A DNA stretch of 64,000 bases, from contig NZ_CP055153.1 of the NCBI RefSeq assembly GCF_014075995.1, forward strand, positions 3,844,001-3,908,000. Reading direction: 5' to 3'. The notes under the pieces were generated by a model, which was not told where the DNA came from, did no database searches, and was given only the letters and a program-made list of their open reading frames with translations. Below are positions 56,195 through 64,000 of the stretch, one piece after another (position 1 is the first letter of the stretch; each line of letters starts with the position of its first letter). The translations under genes and the position numbers were made by a program. This DNA comes from Adhaeribacter radiodurans (GTDB lineage: Bacteria; Bacteroidota; Bacteroidia; Cytophagales; Hymenobacteraceae).

Positions 56195-56226
56195 AAGGCC
56201 ACTTCTTTCGAGGTGGCCTTTTGTTT
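56195..56226 (+). terminator. Intrinsic terminator after sucC
   Basis: A 10-bp stem AAGGCCACTT/AGGTGGCCTT with one G-U pair and a 6-nt loop, with TTGTTTT after it. It lies between convergent sucC and ohr. Confidence 0.88.
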
Positions 56227-56244
56227 TATAGGTATTAAGCTATT

Positions 56245-56661
56245 CTACACTACTTCCAGTTGTACGTCAATGTTACCCCGGGTACCTACCGAATACGGAC
56301 ACACCTCATGGGCTTTATTTACTATCTCAACTGCCTGCTCGTGATCTATGCCTTTTAAATCTACTACTAATTTAACGCCTAACCCATACTTCTCGTTGTC
56401 TACTTGTAATAAGCTTACGTGAGCAGTAACGGTAGATTCTCGGTCTAAGCGAATATTTTGCTTGCCTGCCACCAACAAAACGGCGCTCTGAAAACAAGAA
56501 GCATAGCCCGCTGCAAACAATTGCTCTGGATTACTACTTCCCTTTTTGCCTCCTAATCCTTCCGGCACATTTACTTCCAGATCAATAATTCCATCCGATG
56601 ATTTTACGTGGCCGCTGCGACCTCCGGTAGCCGTTACTTCGGCAGTATACAAGGTTTTCAT
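56245..56661 (-). CDS. ohr: Organic hydroperoxide resistance protein (Ohr/OsmC family)
   Basis: A 138-residue thiol peroxidase that reduces organic and fatty-acid hydroperoxides. Both reactive Cys are in place: AAGYASCFQSAV (peroxidatic) and AHEVCPYSVGTRGN (resolving). The ATATGGRSGHVKSSDG start and the NPEQLFAAGYASC block mark the Ohr rather than the OsmC branch. A MarR-type OhrR repressor is not adjacent. Start ATG at 56661. Confidence 0.95.
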   Translation of the reverse strand: MKTLYTAEVTATGGRSGHVKSSDGIIDLEVNVPEGLGGKKGSSNPEQLFAAGYASCFQSAVLLVAGKQNIRLDRESTVTAHVSLLQVDNEKYGLGVKLVVDLKGIDHEQAVEIVNKAHEVCPYSVGTRGNIDVQLEVV

Positions 56662-56939
56662 AGTTCTAGTTTTAATTGAAAAATAATTCTTAATGGTTTA
56701 CTTAATAAGTTTAAAGAGTTTATTTAACAGATTTTTAAAAGTTTTGTTAAGAAACGGTGTTCTTATTTTTAAATTTTATTTTGTAAACCAAGAGTATTTA
56801 GCTTTTTAAAGCAATTTTTTAGCGGAGGTAACGTAAGCAAATACAGGAAAAACCAGTAGCTATAAGAACTATTTTACTTTTATCTGGTATAAAGCAAAAC
56901 GAACAAACAACCTTATCTTATTTATCTAAACTTAAAACG

Positions 56940-57299
56940 ATGAGTATAGAAGCCTTAAAATTAATTCCGCAAGAAGAATCGTTTAATGAAACTTCCTTCG
57001 AGCAGGAAATTACCAATCGCCACCAACTTCAGGATCGTCCGGCTATATTAGAAACAATAAAAACAATATTAAAATTAATTAATCCGGTGCGCGTAAATGG
57101 GGCGGGCAATCATGAAATAACAACTCTATTCCGCGATATTGTATTTAAAAACCGTAATATGATTGGAACTACCGGATTAAGTCAATTAGCTGAAGCGAAT
57201 TTAAGCGACGAGAACGGCACCTTAACCGACAAAGGAGTTGAATTAGTAAAAGCAATTGCCGGTTCTTACAAAGGAGTTGAAGGCGAATTAGCTTATTAA
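56940..57299 (+). CDS. Small soluble protein of unknown function
   Basis: A 119-residue acidic protein without signal or membrane segments, probably all-helical. It begins MSIEALKLIPQEESF and ends with TDKGVELVKAIAGSYKG. No motif is recognised. Codon use looks like that of its neighbours. It is divergent from ohr and convergent with the permease, separated from the latter by a hairpin. Confidence 0.65.
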   Translation: MSIEALKLIPQEESFNETSFEQEITNRHQLQDRPAILETIKTILKLINPVRVNGAGNHEITTLFRDIVFKNRNMIGTTGLSQLAEANLSDENGTLTDKGVELVKAIAGSYKGVEGELAY

Positions 57300-57387
57300 T
57301 AACAAGAGTATAAAAGCCATTTTAACAAGCATTAAACCCTATATTGATTAAAATTAAGCTAAATTTTCTTTATGAATACAAATAAAA

Positions 57388-57417
57388 AAGAGAAGCCTTA
57401 GTTAAGCCTTCTCTTTT
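57388..57417. terminator. Hairpin terminator between convergent genes
   Basis: An 8-bp stem AAGAGAAG/CTTCTCTT, extended past one mismatch, flanked by A and T runs on either side. Serves the permease (minus) and possibly the small-protein gene (plus). Confidence 0.75.
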
Positions 57418-57437
57418 TACTAAACATTTAAGTTAAT

Positions 57438-59012
57438 TTATTTACCGCTGTGCACTACTGGTGTTTTATTTAATTTACTGTGCTTACGGCTGTAAAAGAA
57501 ATAAACAACTAACCCAATAACTAGCCAACCTATTAGCCGGTACCAGGTATGAATATTTAAACTGGCCATCATGGCAAAGCAAACCAACATACCTAATATT
57601 GGCACTAAAGGCACCCATGGCGTCCGGAATGGTCGGGCACGCTCTGGTTCATGTACCCGCATGTACCAAACTCCACCGCAAACAATAACAAAGGCCAGTA
57701 AAGTACCAATTGAAGTCATCTCTCCTAACTGAGCAATTGGTAAAGCACCGGCAGTAATTGCACAAACTATCCCAATCAAAATAGAGCTAACGTAAGGTGT
57801 TTGATATTTTGGATGCACCTTCCCGAACAAAGGTGGAATAAGACCATCGCGCGACATAGAATAGAAAATACGCGGCTGCCCCAACAACATTACCAGCATT
57901 ACCGAACTTAAGCCAGCTATTGCTCCAATTTTAATTAAATCCCGCAACACAGTATAACCGGTAACTTCGATACCAATAGCGATAGGTTCTGCTACGTTTA
58001 ATTGACGGTAATCTACTAATCCTGTTAAAATACCCGACACTAAAATATACAGAATGGTACAAATTACTAATGACCCTAAAATACCAATAGGCATGTCGCG
58101 TTGCGGGTTTTTAGCTTCCTGAGCAGCCGTGCTAACGGCATCAAAACCAATATAGGCAAAGAAAATAACCCCCGCTGCCCGCATAATACCACTCCAGCCA
58201 TAATGGCCAAACTCGCCGGTGTTGTCAGGTATAAAAGGTGTCCAGTTTTGAGCAGCTACTTCCGGATTACGAAGCAAATAATATCCACCAGCCAAAATAA
58301 AAGCCAGTACCACAAACAACTTCATAAATACTATTAAATTATTAAAGCGAGCTGATTCCTGAATCCCAATAATCAGAATAATGGTTATTAAAATAATAGC
58401 ACTGGCGGCTACAAAGTTAAATACACCCGTAGCATGGGGTAATGAAGCAATGTCAATGCCTTGAGATGCATATTGATGTGTGAGCTGATCTGTAACCTGT
58501 AACCAGGCACTGGTTTTAGGGTCTTGAATTAAAGAAATTCCGGGAGCATTCCACCATTCGGGCGCAATATTAATATTTAAATCCCGGAGAAAACTCACTA
58601 CGTAACCACTCCAACCAACGGCCACAGTAGCTGCGCCAAACATATATTCCAGAATTAAATCCCACCCTATAATCCAGGCAATTAATTCTCCTAAAGTGGC
58701 ATAACCATACGTATATGCAGACCCGGCAATCGGAATCATAGACGCAAATTCGGCGTAACACAAACCTGCAAAGGCGCAGGCAATACCCGCCACAATAAAG
58801 GAAACAACTAAGCCCGGCCCGGCAAATTGTGCGGCCGCACTCCCGGTAAGAACAAAAATACCTGTTCCAATAATGGCTCCAATGCCCAATAAAATTAAAT
58901 TAGTAGCCGATAAAGTACGTTTAAGGGTATGCGAATGACCATCGCCGCCACCACCTTCCGACTCCTGAATTAATTTAGTGATTGATTTTTTTGCAAATAA
59001 ATTAGATGCCAT
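57438..59012 (-). CDS. APC-superfamily amino acid permease (cationic amino acid transporter type)
   Basis: A 524-residue inner-membrane transporter with about 12-13 hydrophobic spans. After a soluble N-terminus with a Gly/His-rich stretch, ILLGIGAIIGTGIFVLTG is the APC substrate-binding GIG motif in TM1. FIVAGIACAFAGLCYAEFA (TM2) and FFAYIGFDAVSTAAQEAKNP (TM6) also match cationic amino acid permeases. It imports or exchanges amino acids with protons or other amino acids; the exact substrate is not set. It stands alone. Confidence 0.92.
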   Translation of the reverse strand: MASNLFAKKSITKLIQESEGGGGDGHSHTLKRTLSATNLILLGIGAIIGTGIFVLTGSAAAQFAGPGLVVSFIVAGIACAFAGLCYAEFASMIPIAGSAYTYGYATLGELIAWIIGWDLILEYMFGAATVAVGWSGYVVSFLRDLNINIAPEWWNAPGISLIQDPKTSAWLQVTDQLTHQYASQGIDIASLPHATGVFNFVAASAIILITIILIIGIQESARFNNLIVFMKLFVVLAFILAGGYYLLRNPEVAAQNWTPFIPDNTGEFGHYGWSGIMRAAGVIFFAYIGFDAVSTAAQEAKNPQRDMPIGILGSLVICTILYILVSGILTGLVDYRQLNVAEPIAIGIEVTGYTVLRDLIKIGAIAGLSSVMLVMLLGQPRIFYSMSRDGLIPPLFGKVHPKYQTPYVSSILIGIVCAITAGALPIAQLGEMTSIGTLLAFVIVCGGVWYMRVHEPERARPFRTPWVPLVPILGMLVCFAMMASLNIHTWYRLIGWLVIGLVVYFFYSRKHSKLNKTPVVHSGK

Positions 59013-59421
59013 TCGTTTGTCTTAAATTTTGAAACCTTAAAGTTTTAGTAAAAATGTAGTGCCCTTGCCAGATATAATTAAAAACTAGTCCGTTAACTGA
59101 ATAATATCTTAAGCATTAAAATTTAACAATAATACGCCCTTAAATTAAGTAAATTTTGCAATTTGTTGAACAGGCAGCCTAAAACATTTTAATCTTACCA
59201 CCTTTAATCACGTAAACTATACAAACTAAATAAGATAAATTGTATTAACTGGCTGAACTTCTAAAATTGCCCCAAGTGGCTCTTAATTCAGGTGAACTGT
59301 TAAAAATAAGATTTAACAATTTTTACTAAGGTATATCTTTTTTATTTTATTTAAGTAAAAACCGGTAACACTAGTATATACACAACATTGTAAATTCACC
59401 TTACATCAACAAATACTTACT
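59013..59421. other. Divergent intergenic region upstream of the permease
   Basis: About 410 AT-rich bases with no gene. It must contain the promoters of the permease and the coiled-coil protein; no clear box or repeat was recognised. Confidence 0.5.
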
Positions 59422-59721
59422 ATGGATCATTACCCGTTAAAACCAGAAAACATGCGAGCGCCAGCGAACTTGAGCCGGGCAGAAATTCAACAAAGTTTAG
59501 AGGAATTAGATAATAAAATTAAAATTTTACAAGGCCGGGCCCACGCTACCACCGCTGATTCAAATCATACTTATCATGAGCATATAGCTGGGTTAGAGAA
59601 AAAACGCGCTTTACTGGCGCAAAAATTAGAGGCTACCCAAGACGAAACTTCTAACACTTGGACGGACATTAAAAACGGTTTACAAAACCTGAAAGATGAA
59701 ATCCGGAATATGCTTGATTAG
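59422..59721 (+). CDS. Small coiled-coil protein of unknown function
   Basis: A 99-residue soluble protein. From about residue 18 to 40 and 52 to 72 there are heptad-like helices (IQQSLEELDNKIKILQGR; HIAGLEKKRALLAQKLE) followed by a third helix (TWTDIKNGLQNLKDEIRNM). The shape resembles small stress-linked coiled-coil proteins of the Sll1863 type, but the match is weak. Alone, with a terminator some 240 bases downstream belonging to ftsZ. Confidence 0.65.
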   Translation: MDHYPLKPENMRAPANLSRAEIQQSLEELDNKIKILQGRAHATTADSNHTYHEHIAGLEKKRALLAQKLEATQDETSNTWTDIKNGLQNLKDEIRNMLD

Positions 59722-59956
59722 CTAAAATTTATTTTTTTAAACAATTAACTAAACCAGTTTGAAAGATTGGCTTATGGTAACTTTATATGCACTCATAAGC
59801 TAAAGTATAGAGTAAATAAACCTCATCGATAATACCAACTAGGATTTAGTAAATACCACATAAGTTTTAAAGAAGCAAACCCGGTAGGTTTCAAAACTAC
59901 TGGGTTTAAGCTCAGTAGACCTATGTCCATTTAATTTTTGAATTAGGATAAAGCCC

Positions 59957-60006
59957 ACAAAACAGAAAAGCCGAATATGTAGTATATATTCGGCTTTTCT
60001 GTTTTT
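59957..60006. terminator. Strong terminator at the end of the ftsZ transcript
   Basis: A near-perfect stem of about 20 bp (AAAACAGAAAAGCCGAATAT with ATATTCGGCTTTTCTGTTTT) with a short loop, 12 bases after the ftsZ stop on the minus strand. T- and A-rich on both sides. Confidence 0.9.
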
Positions 60007-60017
60007 TAGGCGAAAGT

Positions 60018-61550
60018 TTAATCTACATTATCATGCAGAAACTTGTTATCACCCAGAATATCGTTATCATCACTTAAATTAAAGCGGGAAATATTACGGT
60101 TAGAAGAATGGGGTACATTCTCCAGGGCAACATTCCGACGCAAGTAAGCAGGAACTTCTAACTTTTCTTTAATAGCTTCATTCGTAATTTCACTGCTTAA
60201 CCGACGCAAACGTTCGCGGCGTTCCAGTGATTTTTGCTGCAAATTATTTAACTCCTCTTCGGCTGGTGTATTTGTAACCACATCACCTGTTTCTTCGGGA
60301 GTAAAAACTTCGTGTTGCGATTCTAAATCAAAAACAATTTTAGCCGGCTCTGCTGGTACCCGCGTTGGCACCGGTGCTGGAGCGGGCGTAGAAACAGGAA
60401 CCGGAATTGGAGTTGGCGAAGCGTCCTGTACAGGTACTCTTACAGGAGCAGCCGGACGAGCAGGTTCCGCCTCTTCTTTAACAACTACACTCCGATCGGT
60501 ATCGAAAATGTTGATTTGGGGGTCAGTTTCCGGGTAAGTGTTTTTTTTTACCTGACCGGTATTAATAGTTACTGCTTCACGGGCAAAACCAGTAGCAATT
60601 ACCGTTACCCGAATGCTTTGACCTAATTCCGGATCAATCCCGTGTCCGAAAATTACTTCCGCTTCTTCTCCGGCTTTTTCCTGGATATATTCCGTTATTT
60701 CGGTCAATTCGTCCATTTCCAGTTCAGCCTGATCGCCTGACATGATAGAAAGCAATATCTTTTGCGCTCCGTGAATGTCGGTGTTATTCAATAATGGCGA
60801 CGATAAAGCTTCTTCGGCAGCCCGCAAAGCCCGGTTTTCTCCTTCGGTAGTAGCAGATCCCATTACGGCCGCGCCTGAATCTTTCATTACTGTTTTTACA
60901 TCTTCAAAGTCTACGTTTACTTCGGAGGTAACAGTAATAATTTCGGCAATACTTTTGGCAGCAGTAGTTAAAACATTATCCGCCTTTGCAAAAGCCTGCC
61001 GGATAGGCAAATTGCCAAAAATTTCCCGTAGTTTGTCATTCAGAATTACTAAAACCGTATCACAATTTTCGCTCAGGTCTTTAATTCCTCTTTCGGCAGC
61101 GTCCCGTTTCTTCTTACCTTCAAATATAAAAGGAGCAGTAACAATACCAACCGTTAGTATATCGAGTTCTTTTGCAATTTTCGCAATTACAGGGGCTGCG
61201 CCCGTACCGGTACCACCGCCCATACCAGCCGTAATAAATACCATTTTAGTATCATTACCCAATAGTTCCCGGATTTGTTCACGGCTTTCGATAGCCGCTT
61301 GCTTACCGCGCTCCGGATTAGCTCCAGCGCCTAAACCTTCGGTTAAATCAACGCCAATTTGCAATTTATTGGGTACATTGCTGCTTTTCAGAGCCTGTGC
61401 GTCGGTATTACATACCACAAATTCTACATCTTTAATGCCCTGACCACACATGTGGTTTACTGCATTACTACCTCCTCCACCAACACCAATAACTTTAATG
61501 ATAGATTTGCTTTGCGTAGGTATATCAAACTTATAGGATGAAAAACTCAT
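60018..61550 (-). CDS. ftsZ: Cell division protein FtsZ
   Basis: A 510-residue tubulin homologue that forms the Z ring. GTP-binding signature GGGTGTG is in GMGGGTGTGAAPVIA (about residue 110); KVIGVGGGGSNAVNHM and the T7-loop NVDFEDVKTVM are present. The conserved core ends near residue 325; a long Pro/Val/Glu-rich linker follows and a C-terminal tail holds VPAYLRRNVALE, the type of peptide used for partner binding in Bacteroidota. Longer than E. coli FtsZ (383) because of the linker. It follows ftsA by 24 bases. Confidence 0.97.
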   Translation of the reverse strand: MSFSSYKFDIPTQSKSIIKVIGVGGGGSNAVNHMCGQGIKDVEFVVCNTDAQALKSSNVPNKLQIGVDLTEGLGAGANPERGKQAAIESREQIRELLGNDTKMVFITAGMGGGTGTGAAPVIAKIAKELDILTVGIVTAPFIFEGKKKRDAAERGIKDLSENCDTVLVILNDKLREIFGNLPIRQAFAKADNVLTTAAKSIAEIITVTSEVNVDFEDVKTVMKDSGAAVMGSATTEGENRALRAAEEALSSPLLNNTDIHGAQKILLSIMSGDQAELEMDELTEITEYIQEKAGEEAEVIFGHGIDPELGQSIRVTVIATGFAREAVTINTGQVKKNTYPETDPQINIFDTDRSVVVKEEAEPARPAAPVRVPVQDASPTPIPVPVSTPAPAPVPTRVPAEPAKIVFDLESQHEVFTPEETGDVVTNTPAEEELNNLQQKSLERRERLRRLSSEITNEAIKEKLEVPAYLRRNVALENVPHSSNRNISRFNLSDDNDILGDNKFLHDNVD

Positions 61551-61574
61551 ATATAACTCTCCTTTACTAAATTC

Positions 61575-62900
61575 TTAATAATTTTGCTTATCGTCAAAAT
61601 CGTCGATTAATAAACCTTTTGTACGGTCTATTATTTTTCTAAAAAAGTCACTACCACCCGAAGCAGTAGCAGGTTTTGCTACTCGTTCGTTTACCCGGTT
61701 TTCGGAAGTACGGGCGGCAATTTCAGTATAACGATTTAAGCGTTCATCCAAAGCTTGATAACCAGCTAATACTAACCCAACAGTGGTAGCGTACATCGGA
61801 CTTTTTACAGCATCGATTTTACTTTTACCTAGATGCTCATTTGGGTAGCCAATACGGGCATCCAGGCCGGTTAAGTATTCTACTAACTGTACTAAGTTCT
61901 GTAACTGCGAACCTCCACCGGTTATTACAATGCCAGCAGCCAGACTATTCGCATATCCGCTTCTAACAATTTCTGAATAAACAAGTTCAATAATCTCTTC
62001 CATTCTTGCCTCAATTATATAAGCAAGGTTTTTAATGGAGATCTCTTTCGGGGTACGGTCGCGTAAGCCCGGTATAGAAACAATCTCGTTATCGGATGCT
62101 TCGTCGGCAATGGCTTTACCAAACCGTACTTTTAATTGCTCGGCTTGGTTTTGCATAACCATGCAGCCTTGCTTAATATCGGTGGTTACTATATTGCCAC
62201 CGAAAGGTAAAACTGCGGCATGCCGGATAATATTGTCTTTGAAAATGGCCAGGTCAGTGGTTCCACCTCCAATATCAACCAAAGCTACGCCCGCATCTTT
62301 TTCTTCTTCGCTTAACACGGACATACACGATGCCAGCGGTTCCAAAATCAAATTGTCGATTTCCAAGCCAGCCCGGGTAACGCATTTGTTAATGTTGTTA
62401 ATGGCGTTAGACTGCGCGGTTATGATGTGGAAATTTCCCTCTAAGCGAACTCCCGACATTCCTACCGGATCCACAATGCCTTCTTCGTAATCCACTTTGT
62501 AATCTTGCGGCATTACGTGAATAATTTCGCTTCCTGGCGGTGTTACCAACCGGTACATGTCGTTGGTCAGGCGGTTTACATCTTCTACGGTAATTTCATT
62601 ATCCGAAGTAGCCCGGGTAATGCTGCCGTTGTGCTGCAAGCTCTTAATGTGCTGCCCGGCAATACCTACATTTACTACGCCAATGTTTATTCCGGATTGT
62701 TCTTCTGCCTGCCGGATAGCTTTGCGGATAGCATCCACGGTTTTATCGATATTGCTCACAATGCCGCGAACAACTCCTTCCGAAACCGCTTTTCCCATTC
62801 CTAAAATTTCTAACTTACCGAACTCGTTTTTCCGGCCAACCAAGGCACAAATTTTGGTTGTCCCGATATCCAAGCCTACTACAATTTTGTCGTTTTGCAT
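61575..62900 (-). CDS. ftsA: Cell division protein FtsA
   Basis: A 441-residue actin-like ATPase that anchors FtsZ to the membrane and recruits division proteins. The phosphate-1 motif is VGLDIGTTKICALVG, phosphate-2 is LVDIGGGTTDLAIF, and the adenosine motif is GIVITGGGSQLQNL. The SHS2/1C domain lies between. A C-terminal amphipathic segment (FFRKIIDRTKGLL) should bind the membrane. Gap to ftsQ is 9 bases. The division-gene order is as in other bacteria. Confidence 0.97.
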   Translation of the reverse strand: MQNDKIVVGLDIGTTKICALVGRKNEFGKLEILGMGKAVSEGVVRGIVSNIDKTVDAIRKAIRQAEEQSGINIGVVNVGIAGQHIKSLQHNGSITRATSDNEITVEDVNRLTNDMYRLVTPPGSEIIHVMPQDYKVDYEEGIVDPVGMSGVRLEGNFHIITAQSNAINNINKCVTRAGLEIDNLILEPLASCMSVLSEEEKDAGVALVDIGGGTTDLAIFKDNIIRHAAVLPFGGNIVTTDIKQGCMVMQNQAEQLKVRFGKAIADEASDNEIVSIPGLRDRTPKEISIKNLAYIIEARMEEIIELVYSEIVRSGYANSLAAGIVITGGGSQLQNLVQLVEYLTGLDARIGYPNEHLGKSKIDAVKSPMYATTVGLVLAGYQALDERLNRYTEIAARTSENRVNERVAKPATASGGSDFFRKIIDRTKGLLIDDFDDKQNY

Positions 62901-62909
62901 ATCTATATT

Positions 62910-63677
62910 TTATTCACAAATGATCTGATCATGAAACTCCAGGTTTACCCGTTTGTACCTGTCCCAACCCATAGCGGGAAGTACTTTTTTGTAAACAACC
63001 AACAACTTTTTAAATTTCTGTTCCACTTCATCTGGCTTGCCAAATTCAATAACCTGAGTACCTACCTGAGGCATGAAAATTACTTTACCTTTGGCATCAA
63101 TCTGCATTTCCGCTAACTGCGCTTTCCAGAAAGCATCTTTTTCGATAAACTTCAGCAAGTCCAAATATGCCCGGCCTAATGAATCCTGGTAAAAGGACCG
63201 AGTTTGCGCCGGCCGAAACAAGGATCTGGTAATAGGGATCACCCGTGCGGTAAATCTTTCTGATAAAGGTAAAACATTACCTTCATCATCAATATAGACG
63301 TCCTCTTCTGAATTGTCGTGTACTAATCTGGCTATAGGCCTGTTTTGTTTAATTTTAATGTTTAAGTTACCGGCTAAATCACGATATACCTGTGCTTCCC
63401 GCACAAATTTATGCGATTTAATCCGCAATTCAAGGTTTTTTAAACCGATATCTGTGATTTTTGAACCTTCTAAAACCTTCTCACCATCATTCGTAAGAAT
63501 ATTTTTTACTTCCCGCTCACTAATAAAATAGTTATTATACTCATTATCAATGGACACTGAAACTTTTCGAACAGCTTTTTGAGCTTGTCTCTGCGCCACA
63601 AATACCCCCAAAAAAGCGAGTAGTAGGATGCAACAAGATGCAAAAATTATAGATATAATCTTACGCTTCTGAAACAT
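62910..63677 (-). CDS. ftsQ: Cell division protein FtsQ/DivIB
   Basis: A 255-residue single-pass membrane protein: a short basic cytoplasmic start, a TM helix (about residues 8-28), and a periplasmic POTRA-type domain (about 37-105; VSIDNEYNNYFISEREVKN) followed by the beta domain. FtsQ links early and late division proteins. Sequence divergence is usual for the family; location between murC and ftsA makes the assignment safe. Its ATG at 63677 overlaps the murC stop by 17 bases, showing translational coupling. Confidence 0.9.
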   Translation of the reverse strand: MFQKRKIISIIFASCCILLLAFLGVFVAQRQAQKAVRKVSVSIDNEYNNYFISEREVKNILTNDGEKVLEGSKITDIGLKNLELRIKSHKFVREAQVYRDLAGNLNIKIKQNRPIARLVHDNSEEDVYIDDEGNVLPLSERFTARVIPITRSLFRPAQTRSFYQDSLGRAYLDLLKFIEKDAFWKAQLAEMQIDAKGKVIFMPQVGTQVIEFGKPDEVEQKFKKLLVVYKKVLPAMGWDRYKRVNLEFHDQIICE

Positions 63678-64000
63678 TTTTTTTCTTTTCTAAGATGTTC
63701 TTAATTGGCTGAACCAGAGTATCTATATCGCCGGCTCCCACGGTAGCCACTACGTCAAAGTCAGGATGGTTCTCTATTTTGTCCAATACTTCCTGCTTGG
63801 ACAAGAGACTTTTTTTAGGCCCGGAAATACGGTTCAACAGCATTTCGGCTGTTACTCCGGGTATTGGTTTCTCCCGGGCCGGGTAAATTTCAAGTAATTC
63901 CACTTCATTTACCTGGCTTAAACTTTGGGCAAATTCATCGGCAAAATCGCGGGTTCGGGTAAATAAATGCGGCTGAAAAATAAGCTTGATTTTTTTATCC
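63661..64000 (-). CDS. murC: UDP-N-acetylmuramate--L-alanine ligase, partial (C-terminal part)
   Basis: The C-terminal ~112 residues of MurC are present; the 5' part lies beyond base 64000. IIFQPHLFTRTRDFADEF-type sequence (about 20-35 from the window edge), then LLEIYPAREKPIPGV, is the standard C-terminal domain of MurC, which adds L-Ala to UDP-MurNAc. The stop overlaps the start of ftsQ. Gene order murC-ftsQ-ftsA-ftsZ is the conserved division and cell-wall cluster. Confidence 0.95.
   Translation of the reverse strand, partial: DKKIKLIFQPHLFTRTRDFADEFAQSLSQVNEVELLEIYPAREKPIPGVTAEMLLNRISGPKKSLLSKQEVLDKIENHPDFDVVATVGAGDIDTLVQPIKNILEKKKNVSEA

Noticed and set aside
60775-61443. 222-residue rightward frame antisense to ftsZ
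   Set aside because: Shadow of the ftsZ coding frame; ftsZ is certain on the other strand.
1-64000. CRISPR arrays, intact insertion sequences, prophage
   Set aside because: No repeat-spacer array, transposase, integrase or capsid gene was seen on either strand.

Overview
The window looks like a chromosomal segment of an AT-rich Bacteroidota species, most probably Cytophagales/Hymenobacteraceae (Adhaeribacter-, Rufibacter- or Pontibacter-like). The evidence is two proteins with type IX secretion (T9SS) C-terminal sorting domains, TAnnTTTG-type -7 promoter boxes, no clear Shine-Dalgarno sequences, several apparent TTG starts, OmpA proteins with PD40 repeats, a fused IcmF-type acyl-CoA mutase and an ftsZ-ftsA-ftsQ-murC block. 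The genus is an inference. No rRNA, tRNA, CRISPR array, intact insertion sequence or prophage was recognised.

Layout. 1-5.2 kb: a truncated GNAT acetyltransferase, a 4-TM protein, a gamma-glutamylcyclotransferase-like protein, a secreted GH140-like glycosidase and an outer-membrane porin. 5.2-14.3 kb: gltA, then leftward genes for an OmpA/PD40 envelope protein, queE, folD, lepA and periplasmic trehalase. 14.4-19 kb: icmF, a 41-residue membrane peptide and a secreted Lys/Ala-rich protein. 19-25 kb: a leftward cluster of rhodanese, T9SS cargo, PASTA protein and a 901-residue protein made of two D-Ala-D-Ala ligases. 25.5-32 kb: pgk, a membrane-protein pseudogene, a small membrane protein, a SASA-type esterase lipoprotein, an MDR oxidoreductase, GrpB and PaiB-like proteins, then a diverged repeat present twice in inverted orientation. 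32.4-38.4 kb: ribBA, two GT4 glycosyltransferases and dnaG. 39-46.6 kb: a 1063-residue T9SS cargo protein, the Fe-S pair mrp-nifU, fahA and pncA. 46.7-59 kb: a COG4315 lipoprotein, recQ, a TonB-C-like protein, an unusual possible recombination protein, lolD, a GH113-like glycosidase, sucC, ohr and an amino-acid permease. 59.4-64 kb: a small coiled-coil protein and the division genes ftsZ, ftsA, ftsQ and murC (partial).

How the genes work together. Central metabolism is represented by citrate synthase, succinyl-CoA ligase, phosphoglycerate kinase, IcmF (branched-chain acyl-CoA interconversion) and fumarylacetoacetase (tyrosine breakdown). Envelope and wall functions are Ddl-Ddl, PASTA, MurC, FtsQAZ, OmpA and LolD. 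Secreted glycosidases, an esterase, trehalase and T9SS cargo suggest a polysaccharide-degrading lifestyle.

Most of the window is ordinary core chromosome. The most notable items are the double Ddl; 7-nt-periodic repeats that occur between genes, run over a gene's stop codon and lie inside the icmF linker; an inverted pair of ~200-bp repeats; a structured RNA-like element downstream of the porin whose pairing only works on the minus strand; a perfect 20-bp palindrome near 52.8 kb; and a chromosomal protein resembling phage recombination accessory proteins.
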